This document shows positions 8,315-18,252 of a DNA stretch of 64,000 nt, piece after piece; within the stretch, counting starts at the first letter, position 1; every line of letters starts with the position of its first letter. Source of the DNA: Enterobacteriaceae bacterium 4M9 (lineage in GTDB: Bacteria; Pseudomonadota; Gammaproteobacteria; Enterobacterales; Enterobacteriaceae); assembly GCA_010092695.1 (NCBI GenBank), contig JAADJJ010000001.1, forward strand, positions 2,790,001-2,854,000, given 5' to 3'. Below the pieces are notes generated by a model that saw only the letters and a list, made by a program, of their open reading frames with translations, was not told where the DNA came from and did not search any database. Made by a program: the position numbers and the translations under genes.

Positions 8315-9214
8315 GTGGTTGGACAAGAATACCGGCAGTTTGATGCCTGGCTTGCACGCGTTAACAGCGCCTGCGGTCGCTTTAGTGGCCAGCCACTGGA
8401 AGGTCGCTTTCGGGGTCAACTGGATGAGTTTTGTGCAGGTAGCATGAAACTGAGCACCGTTGAGATCGGTAACGCTCAAATGCAACGCGGGCGACGCGAG
8501 CTTGCCGTAAGCCGCGACGACTGGTTTTACACTGTGTTCCAGCTTGAAGGCAAAGCGCAGCTGGAACAGGAAGACGCCCGCATCGAGCTATGCCCGGGAG
8601 ACATCACGCTGATTGACGCCGCGCGCCCCAGCGCCCTGTACTGGCACGGGCATTCTCGCCAGATTTCACTGCTGTTACCGCGCCATCTGCTTGATGCTCC
8701 AGGTGTGAGCATTCCCTGCGCTCGCAGGCTGGATGGCAGCGCCCCGGTGGTTCGCCTGAGTCACCAGTTGCTGCATGAAAGTATGAAAGGAAAAGCGCTG
8801 ACAATGGATGAAAGCGAAGCCGCGCTCAACGCCCTGGTGTGCCTGCTGCGCCCGGTGCTGACGGGCCGCCATGCCCCGGCCTCACGGCGCGAACAGCTGT
8901 TCAGCAAAGTCACACGTATGATTGACGACAGTCTCGCCTGCGACGATTTGCGCCCGGAGTGGTTGGCCAGCGAAGCCGGCATGTCGGTACGCAGCCTCTA
9001 CCGGCTATTTGCCGATAAAGGGCTGGTGGTGGCTCAGTACATCCGTAACCGACGGCTGGACCGTTGCGCACTGGCGCTGCGCGGTGAGAGCAGTGACGAG
9101 AAACTTGCAAGCGTAGGCTATAGCTGGGGCTTTACCGACCACAGTCACTTCTCCACGGCCTTTCGCCAGCGCTTTGGTATGACGCCTGGGGAATATCGCC
9201 GTCGCCACCGTTAG
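8315..9214 (+). CDS. feaR: AraC-family activator of amine catabolism FeaR
   Basis: 299 residues against 301 in E. coli. An N-terminal AraC-binding-like (cupin) domain contains DDWFYTVFQLEGKA and ISLLLPRHLLD. The C-terminal double helix-turn-helix contains AGMSVRSLYRLFADKG and ends FGMTPGEYRRR. FeaR activates tynA and feaB in response to aromatic amines or aldehydes. The start is GTG at 8315, nine bases after GGGAGAG; the ATG at 8293 is out of frame. The last four bases overlap the convergent ydbL gene. Confidence 0.95.
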   Translation: MVGQEYRQFDAWLARVNSACGRFSGQPLEGRFRGQLDEFCAGSMKLSTVEIGNAQMQRGRRELAVSRDDWFYTVFQLEGKAQLEQEDARIELCPGDITLIDAARPSALYWHGHSRQISLLLPRHLLDAPGVSIPCARRLDGSAPVVRLSHQLLHESMKGKALTMDESEAALNALVCLLRPVLTGRHAPASRREQLFSKVTRMIDDSLACDDLRPEWLASEAGMSVRSLYRLFADKGLVVAQYIRNRRLDRCALALRGESSDEKLASVGYSWGFTDHSHFSTAFRQRFGMTPGEYRRRHR

Positions 9215-9540
9215 TCTTTACGCAACCACTGGCCGTTAATGCCGCGCACATAGTCGCCCGGCTGCGCCCGTGCAACCAGCTTCTGACCCGCCAGCCGGGC
9301 CACATCATCCACCTTGAGGTTGTTACTTCTGGCAAGCTGCTCATAGCTCTCAAGTCGTGCAGCGTTGATTTTTTTAACCAGGGCCTGCGTGTCGCTGTCC
9401 TGCACGACAGCAGCCACATAACCACTGAGCGTTTCACCGACCAGACCCCGGCTGCGCGCCTCATCCAGCGTCAGGGCCTGCAACGGCGCACTCAGCAGCA
9501 GTAACACACCACTCAGAAGAGAAAGCGTGGCGCGCCTCAT
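9211..9540 (-). CDS. ydbL: DUF1318 periplasmic protein YdbL
   Basis: 109 residues with a signal peptide (cleavage near LQALTLDEA). The body carries the DUF1318 pattern GLVGETLSGYVAAV and ends with ARAQPGDYVRGINGQWLRK. In E. coli YdbL works with YnbE and YdbH in the envelope and is reported to keep YnbE from forming aberrant multimers. It is the third gene of ydbH-ynbE-ydbL, and its start overlaps the ynbE stop by four bases (ATGA), which suggests translational coupling. Confidence 0.92.
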   Translation of the reverse strand: MRRATLSLLSGVLLLLSAPLQALTLDEARSRGLVGETLSGYVAAVVQDSDTQALVKKINAARLESYEQLARSNNLKVDDVARLAGQKLVARAQPGDYVRGINGQWLRKD

Positions 9541-9743
9541 GAGTCGCCCTCCCCGAACAGATCGCTGCGGTTTTTCAGCAACGCCTCCACGTCTTTATCG
9601 GCCTTCACGCGAATTTCGTGCTCAATCTTCACGTTCATATTGATAGTGATAGGCTCTTTAGGGGCCGCAACCTCAATACGCGGCGTGCAGCCGCTGAGCC
9701 AGAGTGTTGCAGCAGCGAGCACCGCCGCCTCCCGTCGCTTCAT
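9537..9743 (-). CDS. ynbE: Outer-membrane lipoprotein YnbE
   Basis: 68 residues. The lipobox LSGC is followed by the strongly conserved stretch TPRIEVAAPKEPITINMNV and IEHEIRVKADKDVE. In E. coli this lipoprotein pairs by beta-strand addition with the C-terminus of YdbH to complete a lipid bridge between the inner and outer membranes. It overlaps ydbH by four bases upstream and ydbL by four bases downstream. Confidence 0.93.
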   Translation of the reverse strand: MKRREAAVLAAATLWLSGCTPRIEVAAPKEPITINMNVKIEHEIRVKADKDVEALLKNRSDLFGEGDS

Positions 9744-12373
9744 TGTTGCTCCTTACAGGCAGGCCCGGCGCACGGCGCAGGCAGTAACATATTTTGTTCC
9801 AGCCAGGATTGCAGGTTGTCGCCAAAGCGCAGACTGCGCCACAGCGTGAACAGGTTTTCCTGGTGTGTATAGTTGAGTTTAATCGTGCCGCTCTTGCCGT
9901 CCACGCGGGCGGTGCCTTCAAGGCTGGACTTCATGGTCAATTCGCCAAGGTTATCGAGATTGATATCGGTCCATGAACGGGAAATTTCCATGTAGCGCAG
10001 CCAGTTGATGGCCGACCCGGCGACCATATTGTCGCGCACGATGGCATCGGCCATATCCTTATCAAGGCGCAGCGTTAGCGGGCCAGGGTTGGTAAGCCAA
10101 CCGCCTTTGACAATCCACTGCGGATGGTTGAGCCACAGCGGTAGCGCACCGTTAATGCGCCCGGAGAGGGTGAACTGTTTAGGGTTGATGGCCGCCATTA
10201 ACTCGCTGGAGGAGATATTCTGCACCCGCAGCAGCGCCGCATCGCGCTGGGGCATGCGCAACTGCTGCATGATGATGCTGCCGCCAAGCACATCCACGCT
10301 GACATCACTTAACAACAGCGGCTGCTGCTCGCTCCAGGGATACCAGCCCTGCAAATCGGCGCTGAAATTGCGCGCCACCGCCTGGCTTTGGATTTCACCA
10401 ATGCGCAGGCGCACCGGGCCGCGTGTGCCAAGATGCCAGACGCTGTCGCTGTAGCGAAACGGCAGCACAAAATCGACGCCGTTTATCTGGTTGTCCGGCA
10501 GCCAGGCGCTACCGCCTTTAAGTACGCCATGACCGCCTGCTTCAAACCCCTGTCCAGGGGCTGCAGAAAACGCCACCTGGGCGTAGAACTCCCCGGCTTT
10601 GAGCGCAAGCTTCGACTCCGGTGGAATCAGCGGCTGGAACACCGCCAGCTGCTGTTTTGGCCACCAGGCCTGGCCGCGCAGGCGTTCTCCGTCCCAGCGC
10701 CCCTGGAGTCGCACCGGGCCTATCTCGCCTGCCTGTAAATCACCGCTGTACTGAAAGCGCGTCGGTTCCGGGCCGCGTACCGAGAAATTAAGTGTGGCCG
10801 GGGGTAACACGCTGCCACCACTGAACTGCGTTTGCTCTGCGGTGAGCGCCAGCGCGCCAGTAAAGGCGTGAGTCTGCTCATCACGCTGCCACACGACTGG
10901 CTCGGTTAACACCAGACGCGGTGCGTTGACGGTCATGCTGCCGTACTGTAGCTGGTCAAAACCGGTGGTCAGCGCCAACAGACGAATGGTGCTGTCACGC
11001 CACTCACCCTCGCCCTTCACATCCCAGCGCGCCTTCATTGGCATAAATTCGCCATCGCCCCAGTAGCGCCATTCCCACGTGCCCGCATCGGGTAAGAAAT
11101 CATTCGCCTTGCCGTCCAGATGCAGCGTAAAGCGCCCCATTTCGTTTTCATGAGCACGCAGAATAGCTTGCAAGCGACCATCCACACCGCGCTGGGTGAC
11201 CTTCACGCCCGCCAGCGGCCAGCGCACTTCATCCAGATTGAGCGAGTCAATCACCCGCCCGCGCGAGCGCAGCAGCGCTCCGGGCGCAAAGCGCAGTTCC
11301 GGGTCAAGTAGCGCGCCACTGAGTCTTGCAGGCAGCGCGGCGTAAAATATCAGCGCATCCTGTTTTGCCTCACCGGTCACGCGCAGCGGCATATCGGTGT
11401 TAGTGAGGCTAAGCCGACCTGGGCCAATCGTCATTACCGCGTTGCCCTTCCCGGCATCACCGGCAGTCAGCACGTTGAGACGCCCGCTGAACTGCATCGC
11501 GTCGAGTTCCTTTTGCCAGCCATCAACGTAAAGATTCAGCCTGCCGCTAAGCGGAAAACCAACGTAAGGCCAGCGCCAGCGCCCGTCGCTGATGGCGATG
11601 CGATCAGCGGTTAACGTCCAGGGCAAATCGAGCAGCGGATCGGCATCGTCGACGCTGAACACCAGCAACTGGCCGCTGTTCTCCTGCCATGTCAGTTCAG
11701 CATCTGCCACCTTTGGTTCCTGCGGCAGATGGAAACGTGCCGTCACGCGCCCCTGAGTCGGCAGACCGTCCGGCACCAGCGGCATAGTGACCTCGCCGGC
11801 AAGCGTAATCGGCGCCTGGCCCGGCAGGGCATCAATGCTCAACTGCTTTATGGTGACTGACTGGCCGTTCATTTGTGCGTTCAGGCTCAGCAGGTTGCCC
11901 TTGAAATCAAGCACCTGGCGCTCAGGGGTGAGGTTGAGCTTTACTGCCCCGGCGTACTGCTCCCAGGGCGTTAGCACCAGATTATCCACGCTCACCCAGG
12001 AGCGCGGCAGCATTGCCTGCCACTGCGCCAGCGTGCGCGGCGCAGACACGGGCGCGTCACTGGCGGGGATGTTGCTGATGCAATCGGGATTGAGTTTGAG
12101 TGTGCGGACGTTGAGTTGCCAGCGACTTGGGTGACTGAGGCTTGCCTTTTCCACGCTCGCCAGCTCACAGTCGGCAGCGAAATAGCGCAGGTCGGGCAGT
12201 AATAATGCATGGCGCGTCAGGCGTGGGCTGGATGACATAGCAATACGCGTCCCCTGAGGCAGCCAGAGTCCTGCCAGGGTTGGCAGCCATTGTGCAACCG
12301 TCAGCATCAGCGTAAGTGGCAGTAAAATCAGTAACAACAGTAGCGCAATTGCAGCTTTATATTTACCCTTCAT
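9740..12373 (-). CDS. ydbH: AsmA-like intermembrane phospholipid-transport protein YdbH
   Basis: 877 residues against 879 in E. coli. One N-terminal membrane anchor (residues about 9-30, ALLLLLILLPLTLMLTVAQ) precedes a long periplasmic region built of repeated beta-strands, as in the AsmA/TamB group of bridge-like lipid carriers. The C-terminal part, with SGRINGALPLWLNHPQWIV and ARVDGKSGTIKLNYTHQEN, is well conserved. YdbH, YhdP and TamB have overlapping roles in supplying phospholipid to the outer membrane. First gene of its operon, divergent from ldhA. Confidence 0.94.
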   Translation of the reverse strand: MKGKYKAAIALLLLLILLPLTLMLTVAQWLPTLAGLWLPQGTRIAMSSSPRLTRHALLLPDLRYFAADCELASVEKASLSHPSRWQLNVRTLKLNPDCISNIPASDAPVSAPRTLAQWQAMLPRSWVSVDNLVLTPWEQYAGAVKLNLTPERQVLDFKGNLLSLNAQMNGQSVTIKQLSIDALPGQAPITLAGEVTMPLVPDGLPTQGRVTARFHLPQEPKVADAELTWQENSGQLLVFSVDDADPLLDLPWTLTADRIAISDGRWRWPYVGFPLSGRLNLYVDGWQKELDAMQFSGRLNVLTAGDAGKGNAVMTIGPGRLSLTNTDMPLRVTGEAKQDALIFYAALPARLSGALLDPELRFAPGALLRSRGRVIDSLNLDEVRWPLAGVKVTQRGVDGRLQAILRAHENEMGRFTLHLDGKANDFLPDAGTWEWRYWGDGEFMPMKARWDVKGEGEWRDSTIRLLALTTGFDQLQYGSMTVNAPRLVLTEPVVWQRDEQTHAFTGALALTAEQTQFSGGSVLPPATLNFSVRGPEPTRFQYSGDLQAGEIGPVRLQGRWDGERLRGQAWWPKQQLAVFQPLIPPESKLALKAGEFYAQVAFSAAPGQGFEAGGHGVLKGGSAWLPDNQINGVDFVLPFRYSDSVWHLGTRGPVRLRIGEIQSQAVARNFSADLQGWYPWSEQQPLLLSDVSVDVLGGSIIMQQLRMPQRDAALLRVQNISSSELMAAINPKQFTLSGRINGALPLWLNHPQWIVKGGWLTNPGPLTLRLDKDMADAIVRDNMVAGSAINWLRYMEISRSWTDINLDNLGELTMKSSLEGTARVDGKSGTIKLNYTHQENLFTLWRSLRFGDNLQSWLEQNMLLPAPCAGPACKEQQ

Positions 12374-12582
12374 GGGCCGGTAATATCCTGATTCAGCGAT
12401 GTTTCAGGCCGGAACAGAGCACCATTGTGGCACGTTTATCCGCCCGCTAGTAGTCTTGCCCGACATCGGGCGCTCCTGTCCTACACTTAGAAGCATAAGA
12501 AGGCGTAAACCCTGCGCACAGAGAAATTGTAAGACAAAATGAACAATGGTAATGTGTTGCCAGATCAAGTGGAGAATATCTC

Positions 12583-13572
12583 ATGAAAGTCGCCGTATAC
12601 AGCACAAAGCAGTATGACAAAAAATATCTGGAGCATGTTAACAGTGATTATGGCTGCGAACTCGACTTTTTCGACTTTTTGTTAACGGAAAAGACCGCCA
12701 AAACCGCGCACGGCTGCGATGGCGTGTGTATTTTCGTCAATGATGACGGCAGCCGCCCGGTACTGGAGGAGCTTAAGAAGCACGGCGTGCGTTTTATTGC
12801 CCAGCGCTGTGCCGGCTTTAACAATGTCGATCTGGATGCTGCTAAAGAGCTGGGCCTGAAGGTCGTACGCGTACCGGCCTACTCGCCAGAGGCCGTTGCC
12901 GAGCACGCCATTGGTATGATGATGTGCCTTAACCGCCGCATTCACCGCGCCTGGCAACGTACCCGCGATGCTAACTTTTCGCTTGAAGGTCTGACCGGTT
13001 TTACCATGCACGGTAAAACGGCAGGCGTTATCGGCACCGGTAAAATCGGCGTGGCGGCTCTGCGTATTCTGAAAGGTTTTGGCATGCGCCTGCTGGCCTT
13101 TGACCCTTACCCGAGTGCCGCAGCGTTAGATCTCGGCGTGGAATATGTCGACCTGCCGACGCTGTTTGCCCAGTCGGACGTAATATCCCTGCACTGCCCG
13201 CTGACAAAAGAAAATTACCACATGCTCGACAGCGACGCGTTTGCACAAATGAAAGACGGCGTGATGATTATCAACACCAGCCGCGGCGGCCTGATTAACT
13301 CACAGGCAGCGATAGATGCGCTGAAAACCCAGAAAATCGGCGCGCTGGGCATGGACGTTTATGAGAACGAGCGCGACCTGTTCTTTGAAGATAAGTCTAA
13401 CGATGTGATTCAGGATGATGTGTTCCGTCGCCTGTCAGCCTGCCACAACGTGCTGTTCACCGGCCATCAGGCCTTCCTGACGGCCGAAGCGCTGACGAGT
13501 ATTTCACAGACCACATTACAAAATTTACGCCAACTGGAAAGCGGTGAAACCTGCCCTAACCAGCTGGCCTGA
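12583..13572 (+). CDS. ldhA: Fermentative D-lactate dehydrogenase
   Basis: 329 residues, the same as E. coli LdhA. A cytoplasmic NADH-dependent enzyme of the D-2-hydroxyacid dehydrogenase family that reduces pyruvate to D-lactate. The NAD-binding motif GVIGTGKIGVAAL is intact. The substrate-binding/catalytic arginine lies in MIINTSRGGLIN, and the catalytic histidine in VLFTGHQAFLTAEA. Start ATG is preceded by GTGGAGAATATCTC. Confidence 0.97.
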   Translation: MKVAVYSTKQYDKKYLEHVNSDYGCELDFFDFLLTEKTAKTAHGCDGVCIFVNDDGSRPVLEELKKHGVRFIAQRCAGFNNVDLDAAKELGLKVVRVPAYSPEAVAEHAIGMMMCLNRRIHRAWQRTRDANFSLEGLTGFTMHGKTAGVIGTGKIGVAALRILKGFGMRLLAFDPYPSAAALDLGVEYVDLPTLFAQSDVISLHCPLTKENYHMLDSDAFAQMKDGVMIINTSRGGLINSQAAIDALKTQKIGALGMDVYENERDLFFEDKSNDVIQDDVFRRLSACHNVLFTGHQAFLTAEALTSISQTTLQNLRQLESGETCPNQLA

Positions 13573-13616
13573 TGTCCCGGCGCGATTTACTGCGCCATTT
13601 TAGGACTACACCGAAA

Positions 13617-13638
13617 GGCAGCGGCACGTACCGCTGCC
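13617..13638 (+). terminator. GC-rich hairpin between ldhA and hslJ
   Basis: GGCAGCGG and CCGCTGCC pair perfectly around a six-base loop. No T-run follows, so it may be a weak terminator or an mRNA 3'-end stabiliser, with read-through into hslJ 27 bases downstream. Confidence 0.45.
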
Positions 13639-13664
13639 ACACTATGAAAGCGTATGGAGAAGAA

Positions 13665-14096
13665 ATGAAAAAATTCGCTGCCCTGATGTTAGCTGCCACC
13701 GTTATCACCGGTTGTGCGGGCACCACGAATAACGCTGAAATTAGCGCGGAACAGTTGCAGCACCACCGTTATGTGCTGCAAAGTGTTGATGGCAAACCGC
13801 TGAGCGGGCTGGATGCTGCGCGTCAGCCGGAAATCAGCTTTGGCGAAAACATGCATGTTGCAGGCGCAATGTGCAACCGTTTCATGGGCCAGGGCAAACT
13901 GACGGGCGACACGCTGAAAGTAGAAGGCATGGCCTCTACCCGCATGATGTGTATCGAACCACAGCTGAGCGAGCTGGATAACGTGATTGGTGCCATGCTC
14001 AACGACGGCGCACAGATTAACCTCGCCGGTCAAGAACTGACGCTGAAAAATGCCCAGCACACGCTGGTTTATACCCTGGCAGATTTAGTTCAGTAA
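13665..14096 (+). CDS. hslJ: META-domain lipoprotein HslJ
   Basis: 143 residues starting at ATG 13665 after GGAGAAGAA; longer open frames begin upstream in the ldhA stop but add only spacer. MKKFAALMLAATVITGC is a lipoprotein signal with lipobox ITGC. The META domain follows, with EQLQHHRYVLQSVDGKPL, PEISFGE and MCNRFMGQGKL. HslJ is a heat-inducible lipoprotein associated with novobiocin resistance in E. coli; its molecular role is unclear. The final seven bases overlap convergent ydbJ. Confidence 0.93.
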   Translation: MKKFAALMLAATVITGCAGTTNNAEISAEQLQHHRYVLQSVDGKPLSGLDAARQPEISFGENMHVAGAMCNRFMGQGKLTGDTLKVEGMASTRMMCIEPQLSELDNVIGAMLNDGAQINLAGQELTLKNAQHTLVYTLADLVQ

Positions 14097-14356
14097 CTTC
14101 CGCAGCTGCCGGACGCCAGCGCGCTTTCGCTACAGCGCTTACCGTTCGGCAGCGCACACATTCCGGTGACTGAACCATCAAGCTGGCGAGCAACAGACAT
14201 TGAGCCGCCAATCATGGAACAGTTTGCCTGCCCTCTTTCCGACAATGCCGCACGCATACCCGGAGCCACATGAGCCGCAGTCGCCTGTTGAGGCGGTTCA
14301 CTGCTGCAAGCGCTTAAAAATAAAACGGCGACTCCCGCCAGAAATCCTGCACGCAT
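14090..14356 (-). CDS. ydbJ: DUF333 lipoprotein YdbJ
   Basis: 88 residues, equal to E. coli YdbJ. The lipobox is LSAC. The DUF333 core has the usual cysteine pattern: ANCSMIGGSMSVARQLDG, then GMCALPNGKRCSE and a C-terminal GSCGSY. Function unknown. Convergent with hslJ. Confidence 0.88.
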   Translation of the reverse strand: MRAGFLAGVAVLFLSACSSEPPQQATAAHVAPGMRAALSERGQANCSMIGGSMSVARQLDGSVTGMCALPNGKRCSESALASGSCGSY

Positions 14357-14646
14357 GTTCTTTCCCTCTTTTTATGACACAAAACCCATGAATCATAGGC
14401 AGCGCAGCGCGAAACGTCGAGGCATAAAACTGCGGTTTTTGTCATGTAAAGTGTGTTTTTATTACATCGGGATCAATATCTCACTTTTTAACGTGACAAT
14501 GTCACGCATTAACATATCGCAAGACACAAACAGGAAAACGCTCCCCTTCACGCTCTGCCAGAATATTCCCCTACAATAAAGGTTGATTCATTATGGTTTC
14601 TGCCTGACGGCAGTGGCCTTTTCGTGAGCAATTCAGGGGTCGTTTT
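14357..14646. other. Intergenic region ydbJ-nifJ, no gene seen
   Basis: 290 bases between divergent ydbJ and nifJ. It presumably holds both promoters. nifJ (ydbK) is inducible through SoxS in E. coli, but I could not assign a soxbox or a clear -35/-10 pair by eye. No ORF with a credible ribosome-binding site was found. Confidence 0.5.
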
Positions 14647-17600
14647 ATGCTAACACTTGACGGCAACGCCGCAGTCGCTTCGGTGGCCTTTCGCACCAGC
14701 GAAGTCATCGCCATTTATCCCATCACCCCAAGTTCCACTATGGCCGAGCAGTCGGATGCCTGGTCGGTAAATGGCGTGCAAAATATCTGGGGCGATGTGC
14801 CGCAGGTCGTTGAAATGCAATCTGAAGGCGGCGCTATCGCTACCGTACACGGCGCATTGCAGAGCGGCGCGCTGTCGACCTCTTTCACCTCGTCCCAGGG
14901 ATTGCTGTTGATGATCCCAACGCTTTACAAGCTGGCTGGGCAACTGATGCCGTTTGTACTGCATGTGGCTGCACGAACCGTTGCCACCCACGCGCTATCG
15001 ATTTTTGGCGATCATTCTGACGTAATGGCCGTGCGTCAGACCGGCTGTGCCATGCTGTGCGCCTCCAGCGTGCAGGAAGCGCAGGATTTTGCACTCATTT
15101 CCCAGATGGCGAGTCTGAACAGCCGTGTGCCGTTCATTCATTTTTTCGACGGTTTTCGCACCTCGCATGAAATCAACAAAATCGCTCCGCTGTCAGACGA
15201 CACTCTGCGTGAACTGATGCCGCAGACGGCGATTGATGCGCACCGCGCCCGTGCACTCAACCCGGAGCACCCGGTAATTCGCGGCACCTCAGCCAACCCG
15301 GATACATATTTCCAGTCGCGTGAAGCTACCAATCCCTGGTACAACGCGGTATATGAGCACGTCGAAAAGGCAATGGACGACTTTGCTGCCGCCACCGGTC
15401 GCCAGTACAAACCGTTTGAGTACTACGGCCACCCGCAGGCCGAACGCGTAATGGTGCTGATGGGCTCGGCTCTGGGCACCTGCGAAGAAGTCGTGGATGA
15501 ATTACTCACCCGCGGCGAAAAAGTGGGTGTGCTGAAGGTGCGTCTGTTCCGCCCGTTTTCTGCCGCACATCTGCTCGACGCTCTGCCGCCAGCGGCGCGC
15601 ACCATTGCCGTGCTTGACCGCACCAAAGAGCCGGGCGCTCTGGCCGAGCCGCTGCACCTTGAGGTGATGACCGCACTGGCTGAGGCCTTCAGCAATGGCG
15701 AGCGTGAAATTATGCCTCGCGTAATCGGTGGGCGTTACGGCCTGTCTTCAAAAGAGTTTGGTCCGGACTGCGCCTTTGCCGTGTTCCATGAACTCAAGGC
15801 TGAGAAACCAAAGCCACGCTTTACCGTCGGCATTTATGACGATGTGACTAACCTGTCGTTGCCGCTTCAGGCCAATACCTTGCCCTCGCGCGCGAAGCTG
15901 CAAGCGTTGTTTTACGGGCTGGGTAGCGACGGTACGGTCTCTGCGACCAAAAACAACATCAAAATTATTGGCAACGCCACGCCGTGGTACGCACAGGGTT
16001 ATTTTGTTTACGACTCCAAAAAAGCGGGAGGCCTGACGGTTTCGCACCTGCGCGTGAGCGAGCACCCTATTCACTCCGCTTACCTGGTTGACCAGGCTGA
16101 TTTTGTAGCCTGCCACCAGATCCAGTTCACCGATAAATACCCAATGGCTGAACGACTCAAGCCTGGCGGTATTTTCCTGCTTAATACGCCGTATGAACCC
16201 GACGAGGTCTGGGAGCGGTTACCGCAGGAAGTTCAGGCTGAACTGCGGGCAAAACAGGCCAGGCTGTGGGTGATTAATGCCACCAAGATAGCCCGCGAGT
16301 GCCAACTTGGCGCACGTATCAATACCGTAATGCAGATGGCCTTCTTCCAGCTCAGTAACGTGCTGCCCGGCGACAGCGCTTTTAAAGAGCTACAGGGTGC
16401 CGTTGCCCGCAGCTACAGCAGTAAGGGCGAAGCGCTGGTCGAGCGCAACTGGCAGGCTCTGGCGCTGGCGCGTGAGTCGTTGCATGAAGTGGCGCTGGGT
16501 GAGGTGTGTGAAAGCAGTCATCATATGCCGCCGGTGGTCTCTGACGCCGCCCCGGATTTTGTCAAAACCGTGACAGCCGCCATGCTGGCAGGCCTGGGCG
16601 ATGCACTGCCCGTCTCAGCCCTACCGCCGGACGGTACCTGGCCGGTGGGCACCACGCGCTGGGAAAAACGCAACATCGCCGATGAGATTCCCATCTGGAA
16701 ACCGGACTTGTGTACCCAGTGCAACCACTGTGTTGCCGCCTGCCCGCACGCTGCTATTCGCGCTAAAGTGGTTGCCCCTGAGGCGATGGAAAATGCCCCG
16801 ACGTCCCTTGCTTCACTTGATGTGAAGTCGCGCGATATGCGCGGGCAGAAATACGTTTTGCAGGTTGCCCCGGAAGACTGCACCGGCTGCAATTTGTGCG
16901 TGGAGGTTTGCCCGGCGAAAGACCGCGAAGATCCGAGCATTAAGGCCATCAACATGATGTCGCGCCTTGAGCATGTGGAAGAAGAAAAAGACAACTACGA
17001 TTTCTTCCTCAGTTTACCGGAAATGGACCGCAATTCGCTGGAGCGCATTGATATTCGTACTTCTCAGCTGATTACGCCGCTGTTTGAATACTCCGGTGCC
17101 TGCTCCGGCTGCGGCGAAACACCGTATCTCAAGCTGCTGACCCAACTCTACGGCGACAGGATGATGGTAGCTAATGCCACCGGCTGTTCATCTATTTATG
17201 GCGGTAACCTGCCCTCCACACCCTGGACGACCGACGAGCACGGTCGGGGTCCGGCCTGGGCGAACTCGCTGTTTGAAGATAACGCCGAGTTCGGACTGGG
17301 CTTTCGCCTGACCGCGAACCAACACGCGGCTCGTGTACAGCGCCTGTTGAGCGAGCTGGCTGACCAACTGCCCGCAGAGCTGGTCGAGCAATTACGTACC
17401 GAAGCCTCAGTACCCGAGCGCCGTACCCAGGTTGCGGCATTACGCCAGTCACTGAGCACCATCGACAGCCCACAGGCGCAGCAGCTTGCACGCGATGCCG
17501 ATGCGCTGGTGGAGAAATCCATCTGGCTGATTGGCGGCGACGGCTGGGCCTACGACATTGGCTATGGCGGTCTTGACCATGTACTGAGCCTCAGTGAGAA

Positions 17601-18174
17601 CATCAACGTGATGGTGCTGGATACCCAGTGTTACGCCAACACCGGTGGACAGGCCTCAAAGGCCACACCGCTCGGGGCCGTGATGAAGTTTGCCGAACAG
17701 GGTAAGCGCAAGGCGCGCAAAGATTTGGGCGTTAACGTGATGATGTATGGTCATGTTTACGTGGCACAGATTGCCCTGGGTGCTCAGCTTAACCAGGCGG
17801 TGAAAGCCATTCAGGAAGCAGAGGCTTACCCCGGCCCGTCGCTGATTATCGCCTACAGCCCGTGCGTGGAGCACGGTTACGATCTGGCACTAAGCCACGA
17901 CCAGATGCGCCAGCTAACCGCTACAGGCTTCTGGCCGCTGTACCGCTTCGATCCGCGTCGCGCTGAACAGGGCAAGTTGGCGCTGTCGCTCGACTCCCGT
18001 CCACCATCCGATGCACTGGCCGAAACGCTGCTCAATGAACAGCGTTTCCGTCGCCTGAACGCACAGCAGCCTGAGGTAGCGGAACAGTTGTGGAAAGATG
18101 CCACCGCAGACCTGCAAAAACGCTACGACTTCCTGGCAATGATGGCAGGAAAAGCAGAAAAAACCGTAGAGTAA
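14647..18174 (+). CDS. nifJ: Pyruvate:flavodoxin/ferredoxin oxidoreductase
   Basis: 1175 residues, one more than E. coli YdbK. Single-chain oxidoreductase that decarboxylates pyruvate to acetyl-CoA and reduces flavodoxin or ferredoxin. The N-terminal pyrimidine-binding domain begins MLTLDGNAAVASVAFRTSE and contains YPITPSSTMAE. Two [4Fe-4S] motifs follow near residues 690-770: CTQCNHCVAACP and CTGCNLCVEVCP. Another iron-sulfur cysteine pair is in GACSGCGETPY. The thiamine-diphosphate domain has GGDGWAYDIGYGGLDH. Stand-alone gene with its own terminator. Confidence 0.97.
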   Translation: MLTLDGNAAVASVAFRTSEVIAIYPITPSSTMAEQSDAWSVNGVQNIWGDVPQVVEMQSEGGAIATVHGALQSGALSTSFTSSQGLLLMIPTLYKLAGQLMPFVLHVAARTVATHALSIFGDHSDVMAVRQTGCAMLCASSVQEAQDFALISQMASLNSRVPFIHFFDGFRTSHEINKIAPLSDDTLRELMPQTAIDAHRARALNPEHPVIRGTSANPDTYFQSREATNPWYNAVYEHVEKAMDDFAAATGRQYKPFEYYGHPQAERVMVLMGSALGTCEEVVDELLTRGEKVGVLKVRLFRPFSAAHLLDALPPAARTIAVLDRTKEPGALAEPLHLEVMTALAEAFSNGEREIMPRVIGGRYGLSSKEFGPDCAFAVFHELKAEKPKPRFTVGIYDDVTNLSLPLQANTLPSRAKLQALFYGLGSDGTVSATKNNIKIIGNATPWYAQGYFVYDSKKAGGLTVSHLRVSEHPIHSAYLVDQADFVACHQIQFTDKYPMAERLKPGGIFLLNTPYEPDEVWERLPQEVQAELRAKQARLWVINATKIARECQLGARINTVMQMAFFQLSNVLPGDSAFKELQGAVARSYSSKGEALVERNWQALALARESLHEVALGEVCESSHHMPPVVSDAAPDFVKTVTAAMLAGLGDALPVSALPPDGTWPVGTTRWEKRNIADEIPIWKPDLCTQCNHCVAACPHAAIRAKVVAPEAMENAPTSLASLDVKSRDMRGQKYVLQVAPEDCTGCNLCVEVCPAKDREDPSIKAINMMSRLEHVEEEKDNYDFFLSLPEMDRNSLERIDIRTSQLITPLFEYSGACSGCGETPYLKLLTQLYGDRMMVANATGCSSIYGGNLPSTPWTTDEHGRGPAWANSLFEDNAEFGLGFRLTANQHAARVQRLLSELADQLPAELVEQLRTEASVPERRTQVAALRQSLSTIDSPQAQQLARDADALVEKSIWLIGGDGWAYDIGYGGLDHVLSLSENINVMVLDTQCYANTGGQASKATPLGAVMKFAEQGKRKARKDLGVNVMMYGHVYVAQIALGAQLNQAVKAIQEAEAYPGPSLIIAYSPCVEHGYDLALSHDQMRQLTATGFWPLYRFDPRRAEQGKLALSLDSRPPSDALAETLLNEQRFRRLNAQQPEVAEQLWKDATADLQKRYDFLAMMAGKAEKTVE

Positions 18175-18192
18175 ACCTGTTCTGACGTACAG

Positions 18193-18220
18193 GAACCCCG
18201 CCGCGTGCGGGGTTCTTTTT
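18193..18220 (+). terminator. Rho-independent terminator after nifJ
   Basis: GAACCCCGC and GCGGGGTTC pair perfectly around a five-base loop and are followed by TTTTT. It starts 18 bases after the nifJ stop. Confidence 0.9.
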
Positions 18221-18252
18221 ATCAGGACACCGTCCTGGCCCTGCCATTGGCG